From Gonapodya sp. JEL0774 (Eukaryota; Monoblepharomycota; Monoblepharidomycetes; Monoblepharidales; Gonapodyaceae), in contig JADIIX010000006.1 of assembly GCA_027604505.1 (NCBI GenBank), forward strand, positions 67,746-131,745: 64,000 nucleotides of DNA, written 5' to 3'. A program made the position numbers and the translations under genes. Shown here one piece after another: positions 47,817 through 59,190 of the stretch (position 1 is the first letter of the stretch; every line of letters starts with the position of its first letter). The notes beneath the pieces were generated by a model, which worked only from the letters and a program-made list of their open reading frames with translations, was not told the origin of the DNA and made no database searches.

Positions 47817-47985
47817 CGCTGATTGATTTTGAACTTCAATAAAATTTGTGAAAGGTTGGGAAGCTCCTCAACAGCTGCGGATCCCCATAGTTTGACTTTG
47901 GTCACGATGATCTAATTCTTCTTGTGTTCAAGCAGAGCTCAAGTGACAACGCGTCAACCCGTTTTTGAGCACTGCAACTGCATCG
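47817..47985. promoter_or_regulatory. Short bidirectional promoter, APH kinase/KTI12
   Basis: There are 169 bp between the divergent start codons at 47816 and 47986. No specific element is recognised. Confidence 0.45.
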
Positions 47986-49391
47986 ATGCCGCTTCTAATG
48001 ATGTGTGGGCTGCCATGCAGTGGGAAAACTCGCCGCGCTCTGGAAATAAAGTCCTTGCTGGAAGGGCTTGGGGATGGTTGGACTGTCGATATCGTCAATG
48101 ATGAGAGTTTAGGGATCACAAAGAGCCAGGCATATGCATGTGCGTTCTTCGACGCTTGTACAACTTTAGTTCCTGACTAACGCTACGGAAGGGATTGAAA
48201 TCGATGCTGAAACTCCCCGGGAACATATTTTTTCCACATCGTATCATCATCAACAGCCGCCAACGCCGAAAAGCCCGCCCGCGCCGCTCAAATCTCCACC
48301 CTCGAGCGCTTACTTACCTCAGACCCCCGTCGTATTCTCATTTCCGACTCTTTGAACTACGTGAAAGGGTTTCGGTACCAAATTCATACGCTCGCAAAGA
48401 ACCACTCGACGCCAACTGCCGTCGTGTGGTGTGGCACAGATCAGTCTTTGTGCACGGAGTGGGATACGGCGAGAGGTGTCGGCTACGGAACGGAGATGTG
48501 AGCACTGAACAGAGACCAGCGCCCCGACCATCTTTGCTGTGTCTCCCAGTCTGAAGCGGGCCCGGCAAATGATCCTCATGAGGCCAAAGAAGGATTATGG
48601 CTACGCGGAATCAGGAGCTGGGAACCATGGACTGCGCTCCAACCTCTGATACATCTGTCCACGTCAGCCTCAGTTTCTTCCTCACCACCGCTCCTGCCCG
48701 ATCCCACCCGCAGAATTGCCTCTCTCTGTGACCGCTTTGAGGAGCCTGACGCCCGCTCACGATGGGACTCGCCACTGATTACAGTTCTTCCTTCCGACAC
48801 ACTGTCCCTCCCTTCTGAGAATCCGGAGGGAGTGTTTGCGCGGGTACTGAAAGCGGTGTCGGGCGGAAAAAACGTTCGACCAAACTTGGCCGTAGTCAAG
48901 GTACTTGGCGGGTGATTGTTTCCTGATGTCGGAAACTCGAGCTGATTGATAAGACTCCTCACCCTGTTCACTGTCCACAGAACACAACCCCCTCTCCAAC
49001 ATTACTCCCGCTCCTCGAACGCGCCTCTACACTCATAATCTCACTTGCTCCCCCTTCTCATACCTCTCTCACGTCCCAACCTCCCTCATCCGTTTCCATA
49101 CCTATTCCGGGTTCCCCAACTGGAGCCACGCTGGACCTTCCCGGCCGCCATGTCAGCCTCTCTGAGCTCCGACGGTATAAGAATACCTGGGTTGGTCTCG
49201 TTGGACGAGGTAAACTGCCGGCAAGAGTGGGTGAGGTCACATCCAGTTCGCCCGGTGGTATCAGTGCAAACACGCAGCGGACGGCTGCCGTTTCAGGAGG
49301 CAAAGAAGATATTGAGGAAGCGGTAGTAAGGGTAGCGGAAGCATTTGCAAAGTACTTGAATGAGAACTTCGGGGGGGGAGAGCCACTCTAG
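47986..49391 (+). CDS. KTI12: KTI12-like Elongator-associated tRNA-binding ATPase
   Basis: A partner of Elongator in wobble-uridine modification of tRNA (mcm5/ncm5), by family. The start is MPLLMMCGLPCSGKTRRALE, with P-loop GLPCSGKT at residues 8-15; then WTVDIVNDESLGITKSQAYA. After an intron, ARAAQISTLERLLTSDPRRI leads to ISDSLNYVKGFRYQIHTLAK and VVWCGTD. The next exons give IASLCDRFEEPDARSRWDSP (the family EEPDxRNRWDSPLF motif), ITVLPSDTLSLPSE and a C-terminal tRNA-binding domain with LSELRRYKNTWVGLVGRGKL and EDIEEAVVRVAEAFAKYLNE, ending at TAG 49389-49391. All key motifs are present. The Ser/Pro-rich linker before the C-terminal domain is longer than in yeast. Confidence 0.9.
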
Positions 49392-49466
49392 ACCAGGCAA
49401 AAATGTAACGTGGAATGTGAACTAAACATAAACAGGAATTGTACTTCAGGCCATTTTCCTTTTATC

Positions 49467-52042
49467 CTATCGAATAAGACCTGGCGCTGTTCTCGATTCT
49501 CCTGCCATCCCATTTTTGCGCCTCCCGTGACGCTCTACTACATGCCTCACAATGTCTGCGATCTTCCTCCCTCCACCTTCCTCTGCCTCAAAATATCCTA
49601 TCCGCACTTCCCCCTGTCGCAAATTCATGTACACTACCATCCGTGTCTTATCCCTAGCCACAACGTGACTCAGATCGGTCAATACACATTGCAGCTGTGG
49701 CTCCGGTGAGTCCACAAAGGTGTCAGCTGAAAATCGCACATACCCAAGACAGATCCCATTTGTAAACGCTGCTCGCGACGTTACTGAAAAGTCCCAACCT
49801 GGTAGGTTATGCCGTTCCACATGCGGTCCCCATGGCTCCACGTCATTCCACGACTCAAAATGCTCTTTCACAAAATCTACGGCACGCTTGATAGTTTCGA
49901 GCACCCGTGTATCAGAGAAGTAAGCCACTAGAATATTCAAATCCTCGGTGTACCGCAGGAGTGTCTGGCATCGGTATCGTTGGGAAAGGTGATGTATCAC
50001 GGCTCTTGCAACTGCAAACATGAACTTTGGTTGTGCAAGGTGGACTAGAGGCTCTTCATCATCGCTAACAATCATTCTGGTGAATCGCCCTGAGCTGATA
50101 CTGGCATGCAAGAAACATGTGACTACGTCGTTTGCAATCTCCCCAGCAATTTGATGGAACTCTTGACGAACGAACATGAGTGGATCACTGTCTGGCAAGC
50201 GGAATTGGCCTGACGTTGTCTCCATAAACCGGACTAGCTGATCTCGTACCCGCAATAAAGTCCGCCCGTCAACCTTATCAACAATTTCACTAACGTCCCA
50301 CTGAACTTTTCTGCCACCTGGTCCGACATGTCCACGAGTTTCAAAGACGTCCTTCGCTTTTACACCGCCCCAACAGGTCAGGAAATAGGAACCAAGTGAC
50401 ACGGCTTGGAGCGCAGATTTACTCCATTGGTCAGGTAGTCGTTCAAGGAAATCGGGACAGATTCCATCCGGTCCAAGAACCGGATGAAGGCCACTTCGAG
50501 CAAACACAGTGAGTCCAAACTGTGACCGGGTCAACGCAACGTAGATACACTGTTTGAAATCATTCTCAAACTCTTGCTGCGTCGGGCGAATAGAGTGGCC
50601 CAACTTGGCGTCAAAATCGAGAACTACGGTAAAAGCGGCTGTGTCCCCTTTGGACTTGTGAATGGTGGATACATCAATTGGGACGTCCAGCCCAACCGAA
50701 GATAATTGGCCTGAGTCGTCAAACATTCCTCTACTTGGCAGAACGTCGTACCGCTGGTTGAAAGACACCCCCCGGGATTCAAGGTAATTACAGAAACTGG
50801 AGAGAAGGGCACGATTTCGACCCAAAACTAGCACACGGCGGTACGGGAAGGAAGCAGGAATCTTCCGGCGAATACGATCCCGGTAGTCCTCAACGACACC
50901 CAGTACCATATCAAAGTATGCATCAGATTTCAGATCGCTCTCTTGACCCTTGGCGTGCCTCACCCGTATGGCATGTACAGGGTGTAGACCATCCAGCACA
51001 TCGTTAGCAAAATCATCTGAATGACCCGTGGGGAGATATTGGTGGAGAGCAGGCGACTTCGCTTCCCACTTTTCTGTTGCGGTATTCGTTGAACGTGCCT
51101 CCAGCGAATGCCTCACTCTGTTCACAAACGACAGCGTTTGACTGCTTTTGCATCGCCAGTTAAAAGGCAGAGAATAGTCGTCCATTCTGAGTTCTATAGC
51201 ACTTCCGAGCTTTCCCTCAAAGACTTCGCCATCCGCTCCGTTCCACCCGTTAATGCGTTGCAATGGATCGCCAACAACTGTAACCGACGTGTTGCGCAGG
51301 ATTGACTTCATTTCACACAGTAACGTTCCCAAAAACTGACCAAATTCCATGGTACAGTCTTGCGCCTCATCAACGATTATTGAATACGTGGCAAAAGGGA
51401 AGAGAGAATGGTCGCCAAGTCCCAGGGCTTGAGTGAAGTATAATGGGCCACGTTCTGCCAGACGCCTGGTCGCAAGTGTTATTCGAATTCGAAGATGATC
51501 CTCAGGACAAAGCTGACGAAATGGAAAACTCAATGGTACTTCAATAGTGCTTCTCCCCATCCCCATCCCCACATGTCACCTTTGTCGCGAGAGAGTGAAA
51601 CGTGTAAATCCTGAGAGGCACATTCCTTGGAAGCATGCCAAACTCTTCGAGGACCAGGCGATCCCACTTGCCTCGGAGGTCACGACAAGCGTTTTCGTTG
51701 AAAACGACGATGAGAAACTGCTCTATCTTGAACTCTCCGGATTTAATGTGGTGGAAGACATGACTGATGATCGAAGTGGATTTGCCAGATCCTGCCCCAG
51801 CGAACACTCGTTTGTTGCGCTGGCAATGGGATGAAGACGGTGAAAGCGACACTAGTAGGAACGCTGTCGACGCTTACCGAAGGTGGGCTCCTCCTGAATG
51901 CATCAATTTCGCTGAACCGTCCGGGATCAGTTGAAAGCTGGCATGGACGATGAAGCGATCCACCCCAACAAGACGACGATAGCCATGATTGTCGAGAGCC
52001 CAGTAAGATCCTTTGAGCAAAACGGATTTGTTGCTTGCTCAT
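49467..52042 (-). CDS. UvrD/Rep-like SF1 helicase with long unknown C-terminal region
   Basis: A predicted 3'-5' DNA helicase of about 800 residues. The start is ATG 52040-52042 (MSKQQIRFAQRILLGSRQSW). Exon 1 ends FSEIDAFRRSPPS and joins in phase to RNKRVFAGAGSGKSTSII (Walker A). Motif Ia-like FLIVVFNENACRDL and IYTFHSLATK follow; a third exon starts LCPEDHLRIRITLATRRLAE. Then YSIIVDEAQDC (Walker B, DEAQ), VVGDPLQRINGWNG (motif III), FNWRCKSS (motif IV), VSTIHKSKGD (motif V) and CIYVALTRSQFGLTVF (motif VI). Roughly 330 residues follow motif VI with no domain I recognise (FMETTSGQFRLPDS, LRYTEDLNILVAYF, FTNGICLGYVRFSADTF). It differs from Srs2, Fbh1 and Hmi1 in spacing. The second intron contains a (CCCCAT)n run. 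Role unknown. Confidence 0.8.
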
Positions 52043-52247
52043 GAGTGCGGCGACGTGGCATGTATGATGCATGCAAAAGAAGCACACCCGCAACCGTCTC
52101 CATGTGCGGGTTTGTCCCCAACATCGTAATCCCCCATACAAGCAGCTCGTGTACATAAATTGACGTTGGAGGGGTCTATACTACTGTTGCATGACATATA
52201 CTTACACCCATACCTCTTGACCTGTTGCAATGTCCCCCTGGATTATA

Positions 52248-54938
52248 TCAGCCGTCTGAGTAGTACCAGTCAATGGGACGCGAACGCTGAATTGCAATAA
52301 GCATAAATACCTTTTCTGCTACAGCGTACACTACTGATATCGGATTTGCCTGGGGTGAGCAGGGCCGGACGGGAAGATGTAGGGATACATATTAGTACTT
52401 CATGTTCTGCTCCTTTGGAGCTTTCTTTCCTTCCAGTACGTACCGACACAGACCCCGGAAACACTGAAGCATCCACTACTCTCAGCCCAGTGACATTTCG
52501 TACCTGTAAGCGTTCGTCAACTACCGAAGAACTATCGAGACCCATGCGGCATGTAGAAACTCATTGAAAAAGCGGAAGTGGGCATCATGACGAGAGTATT
52601 TGCGAGTGCAATCGTATGATCCCTCACCTGGATGAAATATTGTAGTTGCCTCCACAATTTCCGTTCGGATCAGGTCAAATGAGACTACTGCGAACGTCTG
52701 CTCAGAGGTCTTCCGATTGTCTCACTGTTCTCCGAACATGCTCTTCAAGCACCACCTCATCGTCTTCACTGGTTGCCCGTGCGACAGAGTTCAGCAGTTC
52801 CGTCACTGGCATCAGTTCCTCTGCCATGGCGACTCTCCGTGCAATCTTCAGTCCTGACGCAAGGGTCGATAAATCGTCTGGATTAGACAGGTAGTTTGGC
52901 TATAGAGAAAAATGATTGGTTCGTCCTCAGAACACGTGCTGACCATGCAGCCAGCCACTTACTTCGATGCCCGGATACTGGAATGGATCTGTACTCCGCA
53001 GCAATAATTGGCCAACAGACTTAGGTCGGAGCAAAACAGAAGAAAACATGAACCCGAGCTTTTCCGGACCAACTAGGAGGGGCCTGGCTCGGTGGACGAG
53101 CCAAGCCAAGGGAAAGTCAGCGTCGGTGTATGCTCCCTGCATATTGCTTACTTTGTTGCAGTAGGTGCTACGTGGAATTCAATGTCTGGAGCTGAATGGC
53201 TACTGGGAGTTCGGACAAACGCAAGGATCTGAGCCTATTGGCAGAAGGCGGAAATCCGTACATGCACGTTGACCATTCCAGTGAATGCACAGGTTGTTGA
53301 TTGTTTGGCTCACTGTGTGCGCCGCAAGTAATCCCTTTCCCAGCACTCGGGCGTCGAAGAGCGCTCTGAAGTACTCCCAATCGAAATCCCACAAACTCCT
53401 TGAGGAAGTGAAAGGCTGAGAATTGCTCATATTACTTTGTTGGCAGGAGAATACTTGAGGAACTACCAGGTGATCCTGAAGAAATTGGCCCACTGGAAGG
53501 TCAATGAGTGATTCCAAACCGACGGAACGGAGGTGCGAAGCGGGGCCGATTCCCTGAAGCGCAAAGATCGGAGCATTTTCCGTAAACTTGCACGATAGTG
53601 CGTTAAGATGTACACTGACCGAAAGCATAAGAATATGAGGTGAGCCCACAGCTCCTGCACAGAGCAGAATCTCACGGCGGGCTCTTGCAACGATGGTTCT
53701 GGGAGGGCTTCTGCCAATTGCTTTGGAAGAAGAGTCAAAAAACTCTACAGCAATTGCCCTATATTGGGCATCATTGGACTGTTTCGAAGTCCTCGCCAGT
53801 TGCACTCGGCTGACATGGGCACGGCTCACAACCGTCAAGTTTTTTCTTGTTGCGGCACCAGAATTGTTCACCCAACATTGCCACGCATCGCATCGAACAC
53901 CTTTCAGGGTTGTAGTCTCAACCAATCCTGCACGAGGTCCTGGAGTCTCATTGATGTCAAGACGATTTATCATCGAGGTGAATGGAGCAACTGTGGAGCG
54001 CTCGAGAGCCGAGAGGAGGACACGAGAGAAAGGATGGACTTGATCAGTATCCTTGTGGAGATGCGTCACAGGTAGAGCTCCGGCAGTTCCACGACCCGAC
54101 AGCATCAGGCTTTTGCCATCAGCGGTGACCAAACGCTCGACACGTCGGAAATAAGGTTCGAGGGCGGAGAAAGACCAAGAGGAAGGCCAGTTGTCGAAGT
54201 CGCGAGGGTCGGGCAGGACGTAGAGGGCAGCGTTCAATGTGGAAGATCCACCGAGAGCCTGCCGGTATCGGTACTCTTCGCGCTTTCTACATTATCTGGC
54301 ATCCCGAGCGCAATCTCACCTTTCCGCGGGTCTGAGGGGTATTGGTTTGTTGTTACATACTCGAAAGCACCATTCAGGCTCACCCAACTGATGACTCTTC
54401 CGTGTAACTCTGGTTGCGGAGTTGTCTTGAATGACCAGTCGTGCTCGGAGCCGTAGAGAGTGTGCTGATCCCTGAATCACGAATCAAGTCTGTCACCGTG
54501 CATCGGGCCTTCCTCCTAAAGCAGGCGTTACGTACTTTAGCATACGCATACGGGCATCAGTGTTATCGACCCCGGCTTCCAATACGAGAACTGAGATAGA
54601 CGGGTTTTCTACAGTACGACATAGTAGAATTTATTCATTTCGGTCCATTCATGGATTTGCGAGAGCCAAGACTCTCACCGGAAAGCCTGGCGGCAAGGAT
54701 GGATCCTGCTGAACCAGCACCAACGATAACATCTTGAATGGTCGTGTGATTGGTGTGATGAGAGCAAATTGAAGCTCAAAACAACGATTTTTAGATCCTC
54801 ACAGTCGTACTCAATTGCTTGCACGCGTTCCAGAAGTTGTTTCCGTCGGGCTCTCCTGCAATGCGACATCACAGCTCGGGCGATCATGGTGAGTGTTGCC
54901 GCGATAGCGGCAAAAAGCAGACGATTCTGAACATTCAT
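52248..54938 (-). CDS. GMC-family FAD oxidoreductase with N-terminal membrane anchor
   Basis: The start is ATG 54936-54938 ([20 protein letters not shown]), with a hydrophobic segment followed by RRARRK, so probably a signal anchor. The FAD-binding motif [19 protein letters not shown] follows after an intron, then [20 protein letters not shown] (second dinucleotide strand). A long exon (about 54237-53660) holds [20 protein letters not shown], the second GMC signature. Then come [20 protein letters not shown] and the phase-verified [20 protein letters not shown], with the catalytic His in HPVSTCRMG. It ends [15 protein letters not shown] and [16 protein letters not shown], with TGA at 52248-52250. 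Family members include choline and glucose dehydrogenases, aryl-alcohol and alcohol oxidases; the substrate cannot be told. The membrane anchor resembles long-chain alcohol oxidases, but that is inference. Confidence 0.85.
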
Positions 54939-55096
54939 GTCGCGGCCGGCACAGGCTGAGCTTAGAAGAGAGCTCCAGGAATTGCAAGTGGCTGGAACGT
55001 GAGCCAACTTGTGTCTGAGGCCGCGAACATACATTTACCAGTAGATACAATCGTTCTGAGTTAAATACAGCACTCAAAATAAATGGAGCGTTCATT

Positions 55097-57190
55097 TCAA
55101 TGCCACCGCCCAGAATATTGTTCGGCCAGAGTTGTGTTTGATGCGGGAAGGGTTGTATTCTGCTGACCTTCTAAAGAGGATATCCGTGGGTTCTTTGGTG
55201 TCACGCCAGTATTCGAGTGGAGTAGTGTCGCACTGTGCTGGAAGTTAGTTTGTGGTACCGATGAGGAATAGTTTAGACTCCCAGAGGGGTCAGTGAGGGT
55301 TGGTCCCCTGACGTCGAGCGACTGTGAAATCGCACGGTCACATCCATTTGTCAAAACAAGAACAAAAAATTGCAACAGAGAGCGATGAGCGACTCGTTTT
55401 GATCGCCTCCCCCGATGAGCCAGACACACAAAAGTGCAGAAATGATACTCAACAGCAACACTCGTCAAGACCGACGAATTCCCCATTCGAAACGTCGACG
55501 TCGGCGCAAGACGCGCGCTACTCCACACAATCGATTCCATTCGACTCCTCGGGGACCAGGAAGGCATGGACTCGGCCAGACGGAGACAGTCCAGCGGGAC
55601 GACTCCGGTCTGTCCGGTTTCGACATTGCAGACGACGCCCCATCCATCACGGAACACCGTCTGGATTCCGACAAATGTGCCCGGTACGAGTGTCAGTTCG
55701 TCTCCGGAACTTGCCGTGAACTAAGAACATATGACTGGATATCAGGGTTGTCCCTCCTGGAAAGAGAAGCCGCTTATTACGCACCCGTGTTTCGACCAGA
55801 TACGGCGTGCTCTCAAAGCACTCCACACTTTGCGCGTCTTCCAATCCCGCTGGGCCTGCGATCCTCAAAAAGAACCAGTGAGCTTGCCCTACTCCCGTCA
55901 CCGGCCCGACCGCACCAGAGTACACGTTCGAAGCAGTCACTAACGACGACATATTGGTGGACGACGAATTGTTTACGGTCGTGTCCGGATGTGAACTCGT
56001 CCAGGAGTCGTGCCCGTGCCCCCGGTGCAGTGGTGTGCTCTCGTCCGAGGGGGGGTCGGGTCCCGCCACCATCTTGCTGAGTAATGGCACGGCAGCACCT
56101 CGGTGGCGGTCGTCGACTCCGCTTCCTTTCCGTCGGCGTAAAAGGAACAATGACGCGCCGCATATGAGGCCCAAACCGGCCAAGCCGCCGACAGTACCTC
56201 CGACAATCGCGCCTACAGGAGCACCCTGGGCCATCGAAGCTATAGGGGTCCCACTGGAAGTTGTGGCTGATGTCGTAGATGCGCGAACAGTCGTCCCACT
56301 GGCGGAACCAGGCGACGTCTGTGTACGGGTGGTGATGGTCACGGTGCCTGGGTAACTGACCACTGTTCGACCACTGCACTGGGCATTATTCCCGAAAATG
56401 AATCCCTGAGTGAAATTCATCCTGCACGAGTCGGGAATACAGTCACGACTGCACGCAGCGAGGAGACTGTTGCTGTTGTTGGTAGTGAGGCTGCACGTGG
56501 ATAGCGTCTGGGGCAAGACGCAATCCACCAATCCGGAAATATTGTTGTAGCTGAGGAAAATCTGCGACAAGTTTGTCTTGCGAGAGAGGTCGGGGAGAGT
56601 TCCCGAGAGGCGATTTTGTGCCAGATCGAGGTAGTCCAACCTGTCCGGGATCGTGGTGTAAATCGGACCAGAATAACGATTCTGTCCCAGAACGAGCCGA
56701 CCCAAACTCGACAGGTGAGATAGGGATGGCAAGTTCCCGGTGAATTTGTTGTCGTGGAAGTCCACCCAAATGAGGTGGGAGAGGTTCGAAAACTTTGGAC
56801 CGGTACCGTTCAGATTGTTCGAGTACATGTCAATGCGCTCCAAGAACGATAAACCCTCGAGAGAGGGTACGTTTCCACGAAGATTGCGTTCGTAGAGATA
56901 CACCTCCTTGACGCGAGCGGTGTCGTCGGTATAGTTTTTCGTGGTGCAGACGAAACTCTGAAAGTAACAGCATTGGCTTTGAGGCCAGGGGAAATCAAGA
57001 TTCGACTGATTGTAGATTTGCTGTGTTTCAGTTGGAGAATGGAGTCCATGTCATTTCGTTGATAATCGTTTGAAGGAGAGAAATTGGGAATGTACCTCGA
57101 ACGGTTCACAATCCGACGCTTGGTTTTGTGCGAGCGAAACTCTTGTCTGGATGATGAGTAGCGAGAACAGAGCGCATAGAAGGATATGAG
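55097..57190 (-). CDS. LRR - transmembrane - SH3 cell-surface protein
   Basis: The N-terminus has a signal-peptide-like stretch, LLCALFSLLIIQTRVSLAQN, but its start ATG was not found in frame. Next is a Cys-containing cap and about five leucine-rich repeats (YLYERNLRGNVPSLEGLSFL, LERIDMYSNNLNGTGPKFSN, VDFHDNKFTGNLPSLSHLSS, LVLGQNRYSGPIY, LDLAQNRLSGTLPDLSRKTN). A Cys-rich cap, a Ser/Thr-rich stalk and a TM helix (GGTVGGLAGLGLICGASLFL then LRRRKG) follow. A cytoplasmic tail leads across an in-phase intron into an SH3 domain: TRFTASSGDELTLVPGTFVG, FRDGWGVVCNVETGQTGVVP, LDCLRLA. The remaining ~150 residues to 55097 are low-complexity and could be partly intronic. This layout suits a receptor or adhesion protein linking wall contact to the cytoskeleton, but that role is inference. 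Confidence 0.8.
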
Positions 57191-57912
57191 GGCGCTCTGA
57201 CGTGGAATCATCGGAAATCAGGTTGTACTCCTTTGCGACAGAGGCCAGAACTTACCTCTCAACTCTCTGGAGGTCCTCCATGTATCCATCGACTCCCTCG
57301 ATGTTCTTCTCTTCATATAGTCGCAGTCTCCTTAACGAGTTTATGACTGTGTCATTCGGTTTCAGAATGATTGTGTGTATCCCGACGAGCTCGCCTATCC
57401 TCCATAGAATGGATGAGGCCACAGCGGGAGCGAGGTGAAAACCCACCGAGGAGGTGAGCGAAGGTGGAGGACGAGGAGAGGAGGGCTCCTGGGGGAGAAG
57501 CAATGGGGGGGTGGGGGGGGGGGGGGGGGTTGGGTGGGGTGGGAGCAGTGGAACGAGGGGAATGGTGGGTGGGGAAGCAGGACGTGAGGGGGGCTGGGCG
57601 GGGGCAGTGACAGCAGAGAGGCAACACCGCCTCCTGTTATTTCCAAGAATGCACGTCACCACTATTTATCTACATATGCATGCAAAGAATGCTACATAAT
57701 GTTCCAACCGTTTGAATTGCTTACATAAGAGCACCGTCTCAGAAAAAAGAGCTTCAGGAGGACTGGACTGTGGGGTGAAAGGAGTGTGACCGAAGCACGT
57801 TGCTGTGGTCACCGAGACAGTCATCAGTCCTATCGCTCTCCCCGTTCCCAGCCAGCTGCTCTCTTGTGACCACATCTGTCCCAGCTCTATACCATATACA
57901 TCCAGCACGAGA
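57191..57912. other. Divergent intergenic region with a strongly G-rich tract
   Basis: The region separates the LRR-SH3 gene (-) from the PUB-domain gene (+). On the - strand, 57252-57662 is an open frame, but its middle is nearly pure Pro, encoded by the G-rich tract. Its end (IGELVGIHTIILKPNDTVIN) looks more protein-like and is followed by a GTAAGT donor, so it may be a 5' exon whose partner I could not join. Confidence 0.35.
57474..57604 (+). repeat. G-rich low-complexity tract with 17-G homopolymer
   Basis: A run of almost only G with short interruptions, including 17 consecutive G at 57513-57529 preceded by seven G and one T. Many GGG runs close together could form G-quadruplex structures on the + strand. 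It lies about 300 bp from the nearest start codon. Confidence 0.85.
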
Positions 57913-58813
57913 ATGGATGAATCCTCATCTGCAAACTCTCATGCCCCATCTGCTTCCAAAACCTCAACTGACCAGTTCGAAATTCAAGCTCGAAGGTTGC
58001 TCACATCTACCATCTTGCGCGACAACTCACCCTCCGTCTACGCTCCCTGTCTGGCAACTATTCTCAAGTGCACTACAAATATCCTCGAGAGTCCCAACGA
58101 GCCCAAGGTGTTGTATTAGTTGCATGATGAATTTCTTTGAGGCGGGAACGGCTGTGAAGTGAAATAGTGGGGAACTCCATCATGCAGTTCCGTACCATCA
58201 AAACTCGAAACCCAGTTTTCACGAAATCGGTCGCTGCCTGTGTGGGTGGCACGGATATGCTTTTGCTCGCTGGATTTGTCAAGAGAGTCAAGTCATTCGA
58301 AGAGTTCTGGACACTCTCCACGGATACGAACTGTCGGTATTTTGTTGAAAATTTTTTTTTGTTTTGGGAGTTGAAGATTGTTGGAGCCATTGAACATGAG
58401 TAGATCGACACTTCCCTGACTCTCTTTCCATAACTTCGCTCCCCATCACGGCAGGCACACCCCTCCCCATCCCTCCGGCCGTGGAAGCTCGCCTTATCGT
58501 CCTCGCTTCCCTCCTCTCCCACTACGCCGTCAAATCCCACAACGAGGCCGAGCTCGCACGACTGCGGAAGATCGAAGCAAGCAAGGCGGAGGAAGAGAGG
58601 AAGAGGAAAGTCCTCGCGGACATCGAAGAGGACAAGGAACGGCGCAAGGAACTCGAGGCGAGGAGGAAACACGCGTTGGCGCCCGGAATGAAAAAGAACT
58701 CTGACCAGTTCAAAGGTGCGGAGACGGGAGTGCAAAGAGGGAACGAAGGTACGGTAGAACTAGAGGACGAAGACATGATGGTGAAGGACTTCAAATGGGA
58801 GGATGAACAATGA
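57913..58813 (+). CDS. PUB/PUG-domain protein with charged C-terminal coiled coil
   Basis: The start is MDESSSANSHAPSASKTSTD at ATG 57913. The PUB domain is ARRLLTSTILRDNSPSVYAP, CLATILKCTTNILESPNEPK joined across an intron in phase to FRTIKTRNPVFTKSVAACVG, then GTDMLLLAGFVKRV. This matches the conserved N(I/L)L-x-x-P-x-N-x-KYR-x-I-x-x-x-N-x-x-F and LLxxAGF pattern. PUB domains bind the C-terminus of Cdc48/p97. The last exon, from about 58455, is VEARLIVLASLLSHYAVKSH followed by a Lys/Glu-rich coiled coil, and the protein ends MMVKDFKWEDEQ at TGA 58811-58813. There is no transglutaminase (PNGase) or UBX domain, so this is probably a small Cdc48 cofactor. The closest named relatives would be UBXN6-like or fungal PUB-only proteins. 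Confidence 0.75.
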
Positions 58814-59190
58814 GAATGTGGTGAAAATGGACCTGTGGAAGTTTCGCAGCGTAGCATTGGGCTACAGAGAGTGGCTTTCTGACGTTCCCTTTGCGAAAGT
58901 TGTGTGACTTGTTCTTGTTAGATAGTTTTTGTCGGTCATCTTCGTCAAGTTTTGCGCTGTGATTGCCGCCGTTTTAGTCATTGTTCGATTTCATTTCATG
59001 AAACAATAACATTTGCAGAAGTATGAAATCATCACGGTAAACACAGCGCTCTCGGTACCAAGTCAACGTTTTGTCCCATGGGTGTCCCCACTGGTTTGGC
59101 TCCACCAACGCACCAAGTACAAGATTCGTCGGATTTTAAAACACAACGTGGAACTCTTTTTGAATCCAAAGAACAGGAAATTCATCGAAA
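58814..59190. other. Intergenic region
   Basis: The spacer carries the 3' end of the PUB gene and the promoter of the MATE transporter. Nothing recognisable. Confidence 0.4.

Noticed and set aside
51516-51572. Helicase start MGMGMGRSTIEV
   Set aside because: This is translation of the intron's (CCCCAT)n run; the upstream exon with Walker A joins in phase across it.
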